Assembly (NCBI GenBank): GCA_035621235.1
Contig: CP141731.1
Coordinates: 124,001 to 188,000 of the forward strand
Length of the DNA stretch: 64,000 nucleotides
Direction: 5' to 3'
Origin: Actinomycetaceae bacterium MB13-C1-2
Lineage (GTDB): Bacteria; Actinomycetota; Actinomycetes; Actinomycetales; Actinomycetaceae
The notes under the pieces are model-generated. The model was not told the origin of the DNA, ran no database searches, and saw only the letters and a program-made list of their open reading frames with translations. Both the position numbers and the translations under genes were made by a program. This document shows, piece after piece, positions 29,299 through 38,471 of the stretch. Numbering within the stretch: position 1 is the stretch's first letter; the number at the start of each line of letters is the position of its first letter.

Positions 29299-31611
29299 CT
29301 ATTCGCCTCCAATCGCGCGCCGATAGATTTCGGCATACCTCAACACGAATGATTCCTCTCCGTACCGTTCCACACAACGCCGTGCTCGGTCCTCGCGACT
29401 CTGGGAATCTGTCGGCCACTCTTGGATCGCGGTCATTGCTTTGGTCAACTGCCGCTGATTGCCGACATCGATCAGAATCCCGTCCGAGTCAGTCACGATG
29501 TCCTCACCACCCCAGGTTCGCGTGGCGATAACCGGAATCCCCTGCGACAGCGCCTCAACGAGCACGACTCCCATCGTCTCAGAGTCCGAGGGAAGAACAA
29601 AAGCGTCAAGTTGTCGAAGGAAGCCCGACACCTCCGTCCGTGGAATCCGACCCTGAAACTCCACGCTACCTCCGATACCAAGTTCACTCGTCTGTTCTTC
29701 GAGTGCTTGACGATCAGGTCCATCCCCACCTATGACCAGCCGCGCCAACGGATTAACTATCAGGACTTCGGCAAACGACTTCAAAAGCAGATCGACGCGC
29801 TTCACGGGATCTAGTACCGACAAGTGCCCATACGTGAACGTCTCCCGTTGTACTGATGATGGGGACTCCCGGATCCTTGAGGTTGAAGGTCCCTTAAGTT
29901 CAGGGAGCAAGTTCGGGGAGGTGGACCACGAGTTGGACCCCGTCCGAAAACGAGCTTCCATGTATCTGGCCTGTCCTGAAGAGACCGCTTGTAGACTCGC
30001 GGCTCCCTGTGCGATCCATGTTTCTATGCGGCGCCCCACAGCGGTGCGCGTGGGAAGGTGCCGCAGGCTCCGGTGCTCTGTGTAAACATATGGGACTCCG
30101 TGCTCTTTTGAGAGTCGTGAAGCAATCACGGCACCCGGATAGTAGCTGTGGGCATGAAGCACGTCCGGGCGACCAAATCTCGCAACGTAAGCGTTCCAGG
30201 AATCCTCAATTTGAGCTTTAGCCAGCAGAACATTCGCGAGGCGTTGCATCGGCAGATACTGGTGAAACGTCGAACGGGCGACGCCCACGCCGTTCTCAAC
30301 ACCGACCCTAGGCCCGCTCCTTGGCCGACCTCCCCGGGTGTAGATCGGTATCGGCTTAAGTGATAACACCCCTACCTTGAGACCGTTGGAGGCTAACGTC
30401 TGCGCTTGTTCCCGGAAGAAAGAGCCGTTGAGGTCCTCAACGTCGCTCGGATACCAAGAGGGAATCATCAGAACATGGACAGGATGAACTCCCGTGTCGG
30501 TCTCGTTAGCGCTCAGGATTTCAGCCACCGAATCCGCACGAGTCTTCCAGGTGTTTCGACTTCCGGCCGCTGCCGCATTTTGGGCCTTGGTTAGGATCTC
30601 GCTAGGGTGCTCTTTCAGTCTGGTCAGTACTGACCTAAGCGCGCGCTCGCTGAAATCGACCACCCAACCAGCGTCGTTTTCTCGGACCACGTCGGCTGCA
30701 AGGGTTCCCTCAGAAACAAGGATTGGGACTCCGTTGCCCAGGTACTCATAGAGCTTCATCGGAGCTGCGAAAGAGCGGTATTCCTGCGGTCTCATCATCA
30801 AACATGCGACATCTGCCGACCTGTAGAGGGGAACTAGTCCCTCGCCCGATTCATGCACGACGCGAACCGAGTTACCCAACAAGCCCTCGTACTCCTTCGA
30901 GGCAGACTCCCATTGATCCGGGCGGGTGCAGATCGTCAACTCGACCCCATCAACGTCACGTACGGCTCGTAGCAGTTCGGAGATGTCATAGTGCTCGCCC
31001 CCAACTGCGCCAACATACAACATGCGAAGCGTTGTGAGCTTTTTAGTTCGATCCTTCTTTAGGTCACTAACCGCATCACATCCCGGGGGAAGCGCGACGG
31101 TACGAATATCTTTGAGGTGGGGAATGTAATCCGCCATCTTCTGCGAGGGCAAAAAAAGGACATCTACGTATCGATTGAAGGTATCGATCTCTCGGGCGTA
31201 GAGCTGTCGCATCGCGAGCGCAACAAGTCTACCCACACTCTTTTGGTATTCCTCGAAAGCCCAGTAGACGTCCCGATAGAACACGCCGGATGGCACGCCC
31301 CACCTGTGTAGAAACTGAAAGATTCTCCGGTCCAGGTTGAGGATCAAGGGAAAGTGTTTGGGTTCGGTGAAGGATGAGGGAATTGTCGCGGCCTCTGAAT
31401 ATACAAAGTCGGGTCGCCACCCCAACTCCATTCGTTTCTTCAAATTTGCGAATTTCGCCCTCCGCTCAGCGGAGTATCCCGTAATCGTAAATACCTCGTA
31501 ACCAAGCAAACGAAACGCCTGGAGCATCTTCCACGGCCTTATTCCCGATGCAGAGGTTGCACCGTTAACAACGGGAAATGGGGCATGGAAGATCATGCGC
31601 TTAGCTTCCAT
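29299..31611 (-). CDS. Double GT4 glycosyltransferase fusion, second
   Basis: A 770-residue protein with two GT-B units. The first (about 1-380) starts MIFHAPFPVVNGATSASG and has APMKLYEYLGNGVPILVSE as its nucleotide-sugar site. The second (about 390-770) starts MIPSWYPSDVEDLNGSFF, with HAHSYYPGAVIASRL, YGHLSVLDPVKRVDLLL and SETMGVVLVEALSQGIPVIA. The second half resembles the second half of the neighbouring double GT4 (shared WYP opening and SGLFV/NGSFF block), so these halves are probably paralogous. ATG at 31611 overlaps the upstream stop by 11 bases; an ATG at 31596 is a close alternative. It acts in the cytoplasm on a lipid-linked glycan. Confidence 0.84.
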   Translation of the reverse strand: MEAKRMIFHAPFPVVNGATSASGIRPWKMLQAFRLLGYEVFTITGYSAERRAKFANLKKRMELGWRPDFVYSEAATIPSSFTEPKHFPLILNLDRRIFQFLHRWGVPSGVFYRDVYWAFEEYQKSVGRLVALAMRQLYAREIDTFNRYVDVLFLPSQKMADYIPHLKDIRTVALPPGCDAVSDLKKDRTKKLTTLRMLYVGAVGGEHYDISELLRAVRDVDGVELTICTRPDQWESASKEYEGLLGNSVRVVHESGEGLVPLYRSADVACLMMRPQEYRSFAAPMKLYEYLGNGVPILVSEGTLAADVVRENDAGWVVDFSERALRSVLTRLKEHPSEILTKAQNAAAAGSRNTWKTRADSVAEILSANETDTGVHPVHVLMIPSWYPSDVEDLNGSFFREQAQTLASNGLKVGVLSLKPIPIYTRGGRPRSGPRVGVENGVGVARSTFHQYLPMQRLANVLLAKAQIEDSWNAYVARFGRPDVLHAHSYYPGAVIASRLSKEHGVPYVYTEHRSLRHLPTRTAVGRRIETWIAQGAASLQAVSSGQARYMEARFRTGSNSWSTSPNLLPELKGPSTSRIRESPSSVQRETFTYGHLSVLDPVKRVDLLLKSFAEVLIVNPLARLVIGGDGPDRQALEEQTSELGIGGSVEFQGRIPRTEVSGFLRQLDAFVLPSDSETMGVVLVEALSQGIPVIATRTWGGEDIVTDSDGILIDVGNQRQLTKAMTAIQEWPTDSQSREDRARRCVERYGEESFVLRYAEIYRRAIGGE

Positions 31612-34600
31612 TGGCGCACCTACCTTGACGTCCCAGCGTCCAACTAGCGATGTGGTACCGCAGCGGTGCCTGGCGGGAAAATATCTCGGCACGATTGACG
31701 GGCACTAGCGCATCAAATGAATGCAATCTTGAACGCTCCACCAGTAGGTCGGATAGTTCTTTGAGACTCGTGTTTCCCTCACATATTCCCCGAATGAGCC
31801 TGTGCTCAGATCGGGACAGGCATCCGAGTGCTCCCGGATCGGACGCAATAACTGAGCGCGTGAGTTTCTGAAGATCTTTTCTGTCCTGCTCTGACAGACC
31901 GCCAGCCACCCGGTTTCGGACCGCGTCGGGTATGTTGCTTCTGAGGATCTTGACAATCAATGCCCTGCGCTGCCCATCAACCGACATTCCCGGTGCGGAA
32001 GGATCCGTGGCCAACGGTATCCACTTCAACTCAGAAGCGACCGATCTCCTAGTAGTTGTCACTCTTACGTCTTGGTCAGAATGAACCACGTATCCTGGCG
32101 GACCAAAAGCAAACGCGATCCGAGCTCCGGAAAACCACACTTTGTTAGAGAACAGGATATCCTCTCCGGTCGGGATGTCCGTTGGGAATCTAACCTCTCC
32201 AAACACGCTTCTTCTTATCAGCCCAAGCGGAGCCGCTCGATAAACGAGGCGGTCTTTAGCTCCGTCAAGGTCGACTCTTCGACCCACACGAACAGGTGGT
32301 ACAGAGGCCGATATTCCCTCGGGTTCTTGGCGATTAGCTATGACGAAGTCAGCGCCATTTCCGCGTTCAGCTATTTCCATCCATCGGTCTATTGCTCCGG
32401 GCTCCAAAGTATCGTCGCTCCCAAGCAAAGCCGTGAACTCCGCGCTTGCACAGTCAAACCCAAGATTCATGGGACCGGATGGGCTGTGGATTCCGTCGGC
32501 GCAATGGACCAATAGCACCCGTTCGTCGTGCGCCCATTCGCCCAGCTGCCCCGCTATGAGTTCGCGTGACACATTGTGCGCGACGACTATGGTCCGAATC
32601 GGCGTTCGGTTGTTTTTCAGTACAGATGCAACCGCCCTGGCGATAGGTCGCTTCGGATCGTGCACCGCAATGATGACATCGACCCGCGCACGGGGCCGGT
32701 AATCCCCGTCACCGCCCGTAGTGGTTTGAGGAGAGCAGATCCGGGTAACCGCCTCGCGCCACACCTCAAGCATTGGCGTTACATCAACGTGGGTGGCCGC
32801 AACCGAGGCATTCTGCTTCCACTCGTTGATTCGCTCTGCATCTAGTCCATCGATCGTTCTGACGAGGGCGTCTTCAGAGAAGTCGTCGGTCACAGCTCCG
32901 ATGCCATACTGCTCTACCCGCCTGGCCATCTCCTCGGTGGGTCCGACTACAACTCCGAGGCGCGCTTGAACAAAGTCAAAGAACTTGTTTGGTAGCGCAA
33001 GAACGTTATTGGTGGCGGTCGCCGGGAGAAAGTGTATGCCGACGTCGTAGTGGTTTAGAGTTCCGACAAGGTCCCCTCGTGCGATTGGCTCTAGGACCCG
33101 GATTCTCGGGCCAAGATCATCACTTAGTTGTTCGAGGGAGCGGTGATATTGGGTTCCGGTACCCGTCAGATACAGGTCCAGCGTCACCTCTGAGATCGAG
33201 CGAGCTACGGCCCGCATCATTATCTCGATATGGCGATTAGGCAGCGCTGCTCCCGCGTGAACCAGACGTATTGGATGGTGTACCGGGGTCGGGTCAACAT
33301 TAACCAGTGGAAGAGCATTCTCAACGACCCCGGGTTCGAATCCGAACTCGTTCATATAGCGCTTCGCAATTGCGGCAGAAACCGTCGTCGTTGAAACGGC
33401 GTTGGAGGCGTGATTTGCAAGCATCCAGCGGTAGTACGGTTGACGAAGCTTCACCCAGCCCTCGTCCTGATCCTGAAGCCCCGGATAGTACTCGTGAAGA
33501 TCAGCGTGAACCCGATCAGCACCAAACAGTTCTATGGCCAAACCAACCGGTTCGATATCGTTGGCGATCACCGCGTCGAACTCTCGTCCCGCCAGTAGTC
33601 TGTGGGCCGCGAGATTATCAGCTTCAAGTCGTTGAGCTAATCCGTACAGGCCAAGGTGCAGGAGCGTAGCCCGAACCCGGTCACCGCTCTTCGACTCCTT
33701 GCAGTCAAAAAGCAGTAGCTCGGCCGGCGTTTCAAAGGAATCACCGTGACCGCACACCGTCACGTTAAAGTCGTTCGATAACGCCCCGATCTGTTTCAGC
33801 AACCGCGCATCGTGCGAGATATCTGAGTAAGAAATAAGCAGGACGCTCGGCTTTTCTCTGTTTGATGTTTGCTCTCCGCACTCTAGCGGGACCAGTTGCT
33901 GTCTTCCAGACCCCCATTTGCCGTCAAGGAAATCTCTAGACCAGATTCCCACGAGCGAGTTTTCCCGCAGAAGACGACCCAAACGACTTACGTCGCTTTG
34001 ATCCTTCACAAACGCCTCGAACGCAAGCGGATGGTTCATCTGCGTTCTGATGCTCCAGGCTCGATTCAGGGGACGATTTACTCCGGTCTTTCGCGCCAGC
34101 TTCACAACCTGGTCGCGGAACGGAACTCGAGCGGAGTCAGCAGGAGCCTCAATGTAGCCTATGGCTTCATCGATCCCGGCTTGCTCGGCATAGACCCAAT
34201 CAACAAACTTCTGATACCAGCGACGGTCCGCAGTTAGCTCTTCTGAGCCGATGATCCAAGCGTTCAGGGAGCGAGGCCAGTAAAGAGGTAGGGCCCAGTT
34301 CCATCCGAAATGCTCATAGGCGCTCATCGAGTTGTTGATGTACTTCGCCTGGCGCTCCCGAAAGTTGAACAGGCTGACTGCGTTCTGAACACGTCTGCTG
34401 TTATTTGGAACCAGCCCAAATGTGCGTCTGATAGATTTGCGAAACTCTGGGCTTCGCTCAAGACGAGTTGTAGCCGACGAGCCAGCACAATGATGCTCTG
34501 CGATCACGGCGACAATATCCGATGCCGACACCCCGTTCTTCAGGATCTGCTCATCATGCATAGCACCCACGGGGGTGTGCCCCGGCAGGATGATTGCGTC

Positions 34601-35485
34601 GTCTTCTACTAGCCCGTCCCTCTTACATTTTCGTAACGCATACCAGTCTTGGACGTGTGGCAGAGCGCTTGCATTCCACGTGTCAGAGCGGAAGGAATCC
34701 GTTTCTTCACTAAACCACGTAACTGAGACATCTGCCGGGTCCATCTCAACGAAGACCCACGGAATGTCTAGAGCATCCGCCACAGATCTAGACATCGCCG
34801 CCTCCGGGATGCCACGTTTTCCGTACGTGAACGCCAAGATGTTCGATGCACCGCGCCGCTTCAGCATGGCGGCAATCAGCCTAGAGTCAAGGCCTCCAGA
34901 AAGCGGGACGACAAGCTGACGGCCATTTGAGCGTTCAATAAGGTCGTCAAAATCGGCATCCAAAGCGGCAAGATACTGAACCCCATACTCGTGTGCATCT
35001 CCCATTGCGCTATCTGCTGGGTGTAGCGGAAGGCCGGTAAACTCGACTTTCGGCTCGGCACCGTCCAGGGGAAGAGTGACGATGGACGACGCCTCGACCA
35101 TAGAAACCCCCTCGACCAGAGTTCCCTCGTTCAAAGTAAACCCTGTCAGTGCGAATACCTCTGCCTCACTCCGATCTCGCCTCCAGTCTGGCAACAACGA
35201 CCGAAGCGCGTCGGGATGATCGGTGATAATCCATTTCTCCCCCGCGCGAGCATAGAAAAGCGCATGCGAGCGTACGACGTCTTCCATCAACACAATGCAG
35301 TCTTGGCGCACCAGCACAGCACACCAGTTTGTTTCCATCTCGTGAGCGACACCGTCGTCAAGGAAGCGCCTTGAAACCGGCCGCATGGGACCGAGGCTGT
35401 CCCAGAAACAAGATGTGTTGTCTCGAGAAAACTGCCAGTTCGGAGACCGCAGATCAAGAATGTAGCTACCGGTTTGAAGAAACAT
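31601..35485 (-). CDS. Asparagine-synthase-like / GT4 / GT2 fusion protein
   Basis: A 1294-residue protein with three parts. Residues about 1-500 resemble asparagine synthase: a degenerate N-terminal glutaminase-like region without the N-terminal catalytic Cys2 (it starts MFLQTG), then the ATP-pyrophosphatase loop PLSGGLDSR at 194-202 and PGHTPVGAMHD at 301-311. Residues about 545-920 form a GT4 unit (LLISYSDISHDARLLKQI, NKFFDFVQARLGVVVGP). Residues about 935-1290 form a GT2 unit (VDVIIAVHDPKRPIARA, LLGSDDTLEPGAI) that is similar to the separate GT2 encoded just upstream. ATG at 35485 has GGAGGAG five bases away. Asparagine-synthase homologues in O-antigen loci (WbpS, WbmE) are thought to amidate uronic acids, so this protein may form a uronamide. 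That step is inference. Confidence 0.83.
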   Translation of the reverse strand: MFLQTGSYILDLRSPNWQFSRDNTSCFWDSLGPMRPVSRRFLDDGVAHEMETNWCAVLVRQDCIVLMEDVVRSHALFYARAGEKWIITDHPDALRSLLPDWRRDRSEAEVFALTGFTLNEGTLVEGVSMVEASSIVTLPLDGAEPKVEFTGLPLHPADSAMGDAHEYGVQYLAALDADFDDLIERSNGRQLVVPLSGGLDSRLIAAMLKRRGASNILAFTYGKRGIPEAAMSRSVADALDIPWVFVEMDPADVSVTWFSEETDSFRSDTWNASALPHVQDWYALRKCKRDGLVEDDAIILPGHTPVGAMHDEQILKNGVSASDIVAVIAEHHCAGSSATTRLERSPEFRKSIRRTFGLVPNNSRRVQNAVSLFNFRERQAKYINNSMSAYEHFGWNWALPLYWPRSLNAWIIGSEELTADRRWYQKFVDWVYAEQAGIDEAIGYIEAPADSARVPFRDQVVKLARKTGVNRPLNRAWSIRTQMNHPLAFEAFVKDQSDVSRLGRLLRENSLVGIWSRDFLDGKWGSGRQQLVPLECGEQTSNREKPSVLLISYSDISHDARLLKQIGALSNDFNVTVCGHGDSFETPAELLLFDCKESKSGDRVRATLLHLGLYGLAQRLEADNLAAHRLLAGREFDAVIANDIEPVGLAIELFGADRVHADLHEYYPGLQDQDEGWVKLRQPYYRWMLANHASNAVSTTTVSAAIAKRYMNEFGFEPGVVENALPLVNVDPTPVHHPIRLVHAGAALPNRHIEIMMRAVARSISEVTLDLYLTGTGTQYHRSLEQLSDDLGPRIRVLEPIARGDLVGTLNHYDVGIHFLPATATNNVLALPNKFFDFVQARLGVVVGPTEEMARRVEQYGIGAVTDDFSEDALVRTIDGLDAERINEWKQNASVAATHVDVTPMLEVWREAVTRICSPQTTTGGDGDYRPRARVDVIIAVHDPKRPIARAVASVLKNNRTPIRTIVVAHNVSRELIAGQLGEWAHDERVLLVHCADGIHSPSGPMNLGFDCASAEFTALLGSDDTLEPGAIDRWMEIAERGNGADFVIANRQEPEGISASVPPVRVGRRVDLDGAKDRLVYRAAPLGLIRRSVFGEVRFPTDIPTGEDILFSNKVWFSGARIAFAFGPPGYVVHSDQDVRVTTTRRSVASELKWIPLATDPSAPGMSVDGQRRALIVKILRSNIPDAVRNRVAGGLSEQDRKDLQKLTRSVIASDPGALGCLSRSEHRLIRGICEGNTSLKELSDLLVERSRLHSFDALVPVNRAEIFSRQAPLRYHIASWTLGRQGRCANGS

Positions 35486-36578
35486 GGTCTCCTCCGCTCG
35501 ATCGTGAGCGTTCTTTTTGGACCCTCGCACTCACGCGCTTCCGTCGAAGCTCTTTTCGCCACCAACTGTGACGATGTACTAACCCTGCGACTCGCGCCGG
35601 CAATCGATTATCCAGGTATCGGGAATTCGCTATGACGCCCATCGACGCGTTGAAGTCTCTCTCTAGAAGCGACACCAAGATAGCGTTCCAAGTTCGGGTG
35701 AAACCTTGGTCAAATCCCTGAGCCTTCCCCTGCATCTGCGCGACCAGATCACAAAGCCACTCAAAGTCACCCTGGCCCCAGTCTTCGCGACTTCTGCGGT
35801 CTTGGAATAGGGGGACAACGCTCACCTGAAAGATCTTTTCGGCCAAGTCTTGTCTTTCGCGAATCGAGAGGGAGTTGATCAGGTCGCTCTCCCACAGATC
35901 GCTCAGGGCGGCCATATGCTCCGAAAGAGGTTTCTCGATTGTTGTGACGCGCGAGGAAGCATCGCTCCCGACCACGTATGCCGGATCACTTGCGTAGTAG
36001 GAAATTGAAATGCCCGACGTCCATAATCTGGTGCTCGTCTTCAAGTCTTCTCCAGATACCACATCTTCGTCGAATGAATAGTCGGGATTCTGAAGGATCT
36101 CTGTTCTAAACAGGCCAAGCGGCGCAGTCCGATGAAAAAGTCGATCCTTTGCGCCCCGAAGGTTGCGTTGACGAGATGTCACTGGAAGAACCACGTTGGC
36201 TGAAAGGTGATCTGGTCTAAGCGGAGCAATTACGCCGTCCGCCCCGTCCTGCTTGAGGTGAGTCATCATCAGGTCTAGCGCCCCATCCTCGAACCAGTCG
36301 TCCGAGCCCATAATTCCTAACCAGGGAGCAGTCACCTCGCGCACGCCCTCGTTGAATGCAGCACCCGGCTTTCCAACGTTTCGACTTACTTCAACCACAC
36401 GCACCCGGGGATCATCAGGTAGGTCCAGAACGGACGGGTCGATCCCATGAGCCACAACCACTACCCCTGCTTGTGGACAGGCGAGAACGGAATCTACGGC
36501 TCTTCTGATCGGACGATCTTCACGGTGTACAGGAACGACAACCTCTGCCTTTAGGGAACCTGACGGTCTGCTGACCAT
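35466..36578 (-). CDS. GT2 family glycosyltransferase, paralogue of the fusion's GT2 part
   Basis: A 370-residue GT-A enzyme. Motifs are EVVVPVHREDRPIRRAVDSV, VVVVAHGIDP, and MGSDDWFEDGALDL with the metal-binding SDD. Further on comes NLRGAKDRLFHRTAPLGLFR, which closely matches GAKDRLVYRAAPLGLIRRSV in the C-terminal part of the next protein. ATG at 36578 is chosen from the start of the GT fold. Its stop lies 20 bases inside the next gene, so the two are coupled. It is the first gene of the four-gene glycosyltransferase operon (36578 to 26952), divergent from the ABC transporter with an 87-base gap that should hold both promoters. The donor sugar is unknown. Confidence 0.83.
   Translation of the reverse strand: MVSRPSGSLKAEVVVPVHREDRPIRRAVDSVLACPQAGVVVVAHGIDPSVLDLPDDPRVRVVEVSRNVGKPGAAFNEGVREVTAPWLGIMGSDDWFEDGALDLMMTHLKQDGADGVIAPLRPDHLSANVVLPVTSRQRNLRGAKDRLFHRTAPLGLFRTEILQNPDYSFDEDVVSGEDLKTSTRLWTSGISISYYASDPAYVVGSDASSRVTTIEKPLSEHMAALSDLWESDLINSLSIRERQDLAEKIFQVSVVPLFQDRRSREDWGQGDFEWLCDLVAQMQGKAQGFDQGFTRTWNAILVSLLERDFNASMGVIANSRYLDNRLPARVAGLVHRHSWWRKELRRKRVSARVQKERSRSSGGDHVSSNR
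35488..35495 (-). promoter_or_regulatory. Strong ribosome binding site of the asparagine-synthase-like fusion gene
   Basis: GGAGGAGA on the minus strand, directly before ATG at 35485. It settles the start against an in-frame ATG at 35530, and it lies within the last codons of the upstream GT2 gene. Confidence 0.75.
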
Positions 36579-36665
36579 TGCACCTGACTTTCTGTCGTTA
36601 TTGTGTCTGGATGTAAGCTTAGTCCCGGCTTCAGGCCGATTTTTTGGACGCAAGAGGGGATCCAG

Positions 36666-38465
36666 ATGAAACAAGCACTTGGGCGCCTCCGATCGATTCT
36701 GCCCTACTTACCAGAGGGCGCGGTGCCCTACATGGTGCGATACGTGGTGCTGTCTTGTCTTCTTACTCTGCTTGATGTCGCCGCGCTGATGCTACTTGCC
36801 CTCTCACTTTCGACAATGTTGCAGGGCGATGATGTCGTAATCCCAGTCATAAACTTCACGGTCAGCCAGGACAATTACGTCTGGCTGTTGGTGGTCGTCT
36901 CGGCGCTTATCCTCCTGAAGTCCCTGCTCTCCCTGCTACAACAGTGGTTCGCAACCAGACGATTTACCGAGTTTGAGTTGACCCTCGGCCTGCGTTTGTT
37001 CGACGCATACATCGGAGCACCTTGGATTGATCGACTTGCCCGATCAACTGCGACACTGGTGAGAATGGCCGATGTTGGAGTAGCGGCGTTGGTCAGTGGA
37101 CTGATCATGCCGCTGATCGCTCTCCCAGCGGCACTAGTCTCTACGATTTTGATACTTGTAACGTTGCTCGTTGTTCAGCCTCTAACAGCGGTGGTCTCGA
37201 TCTTCTACCTCGGGGGCATTGCCGTCCTCATGAGCGTAGTTCTGAGTAAGAAAACGTTAGAGGCGGGTAGCGTCAATCAGCGTTACAGCTACAAGGTCGC
37301 CTCGCTCATGACAGATATGGTGGGCGCCCTAAAAGAGATCACGCTTCGCAACAAGTTCGACGAGGTGGCGGGCGAAGTGCGAAGCAACAGAAAACACTCC
37401 ACTCGTGCCAGGGCGAACATACAGTTTCTTGGCTCCATCCCCAAGTTTGTAATGGATGGCGCTCTGGTCGGAGGATTCCTCCTTGTTGGCGCAATCTCGT
37501 ACCTGGTGGACGGCAACCTTAACGACGCTATCGGAGCCGTTGTCATGTTCGCGGTGACCTCCATGCGCCTGATTCCCTCACTCCTCACGTATCAGACAAC
37601 AGTCAATACTCTCAACTCCAACGCGGCACAGATAGACGCCGTACTACGCGATCTTCGATCAGCCGATAAGTACCGCTCCACCACGGAGCACCTGGGCAAG
37701 GAACCGCTACTCCACGACCCCGAAGAACTGACCCTCGATAACGTGACCTTTACCTACCCGAACCGTGATGAACCCGCAGTGAGTGAAGTTTCGATGTCTA
37801 TCAAGATGGGTTCGAGAGTCGGCATCGTCGGTGAATCCGGATCGGGAAAATCTACTCTGGTGGATATCATTCTTGGTCTTCTTGTACCCCAAGAAGGCAA
37901 GGTGAGTGTTGATGGGCAGGACATCACCGATGTGATGACAGATTGGCGTTCTCGAGTCGGCTACGTCCCACAGGACGTTTCACTGTTTGATGGCACTATC
38001 GCCCAGAATGTTGCCTTGACTTGGCAGGACGACATTGACACCGAGAAGGTCATAGAGTGCCTGAAAAAAGCCCAAATGTGGAAAGCGGTGCAAGAACGGC
38101 CTGGGGGTCTGGGAGCCAAGATTGGTGAACGAGGCATTGCTCTGTCAGGGGGGCAACGCCAAAGACTCGGCATCGCGCGTGCCCTCTACGCCGATCCGTA
38201 CATCCTGATAATGGACGAGGCGACATCCGCACTTGACACGAAGACCGAAGCCAAAATAACGAAGGCACTTAGCAAACTACGGGGCGAAGTTACCGTGATC
38301 TCAATCGCCCACCGTCTTTCGACAGTCAAGGATGCCGATGAGCTGTTTTACATGGAAAACAGCTTCGTCCTCGCCCACGGAACATTTGACGAGGTGGTAG
38401 CGGACGTTCCGAACTTCCGTGAACAGGCTCAACTAGCTGGACTGCTGGAACACGCCGAGAAGTAA
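36666..38465 (+). CDS. ABC exporter, fused membrane and ATPase domains (MsbA/PglK-like)
   Basis: A 599-residue half-transporter. Six membrane helices occupy residues about 20-330, and the ATPase domain about 355-595. Walker A GESGSGKST, signature LSGGQRQRLGIARAL and Walker B ILIMDEATSALD are intact, with the H-loop in IAHRLS. The type is close to PglK/MsbA flippases, which move lipid-linked oligosaccharides, rather than drug pumps; this is inferred from its place among glycosyltransferase genes. ATG at 36666 has GAGGGGAT upstream. It is the second export system of the locus beside Wzm/Wzt, which suggests either two glycans or export of a side-chain precursor. It is convergent with the GT4-like gene at 38472, six bases away. 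Confidence 0.88.
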   Translation: MKQALGRLRSILPYLPEGAVPYMVRYVVLSCLLTLLDVAALMLLALSLSTMLQGDDVVIPVINFTVSQDNYVWLLVVVSALILLKSLLSLLQQWFATRRFTEFELTLGLRLFDAYIGAPWIDRLARSTATLVRMADVGVAALVSGLIMPLIALPAALVSTILILVTLLVVQPLTAVVSIFYLGGIAVLMSVVLSKKTLEAGSVNQRYSYKVASLMTDMVGALKEITLRNKFDEVAGEVRSNRKHSTRARANIQFLGSIPKFVMDGALVGGFLLVGAISYLVDGNLNDAIGAVVMFAVTSMRLIPSLLTYQTTVNTLNSNAAQIDAVLRDLRSADKYRSTTEHLGKEPLLHDPEELTLDNVTFTYPNRDEPAVSEVSMSIKMGSRVGIVGESGSGKSTLVDIILGLLVPQEGKVSVDGQDITDVMTDWRSRVGYVPQDVSLFDGTIAQNVALTWQDDIDTEKVIECLKKAQMWKAVQERPGGLGAKIGERGIALSGGQRQRLGIARALYADPYILIMDEATSALDTKTEAKITKALSKLRGEVTVISIAHRLSTVKDADELFYMENSFVLAHGTFDEVVADVPNFREQAQLAGLLEHAEK

Positions 38466-38471
38466 GCCCGA

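Noticed and set aside
31601-35485. N-terminal part as a true asparagine synthetase
   Set aside because: The N-terminal catalytic Cys is missing and the domain is fused to two glycosyltransferases inside a glycan operon.
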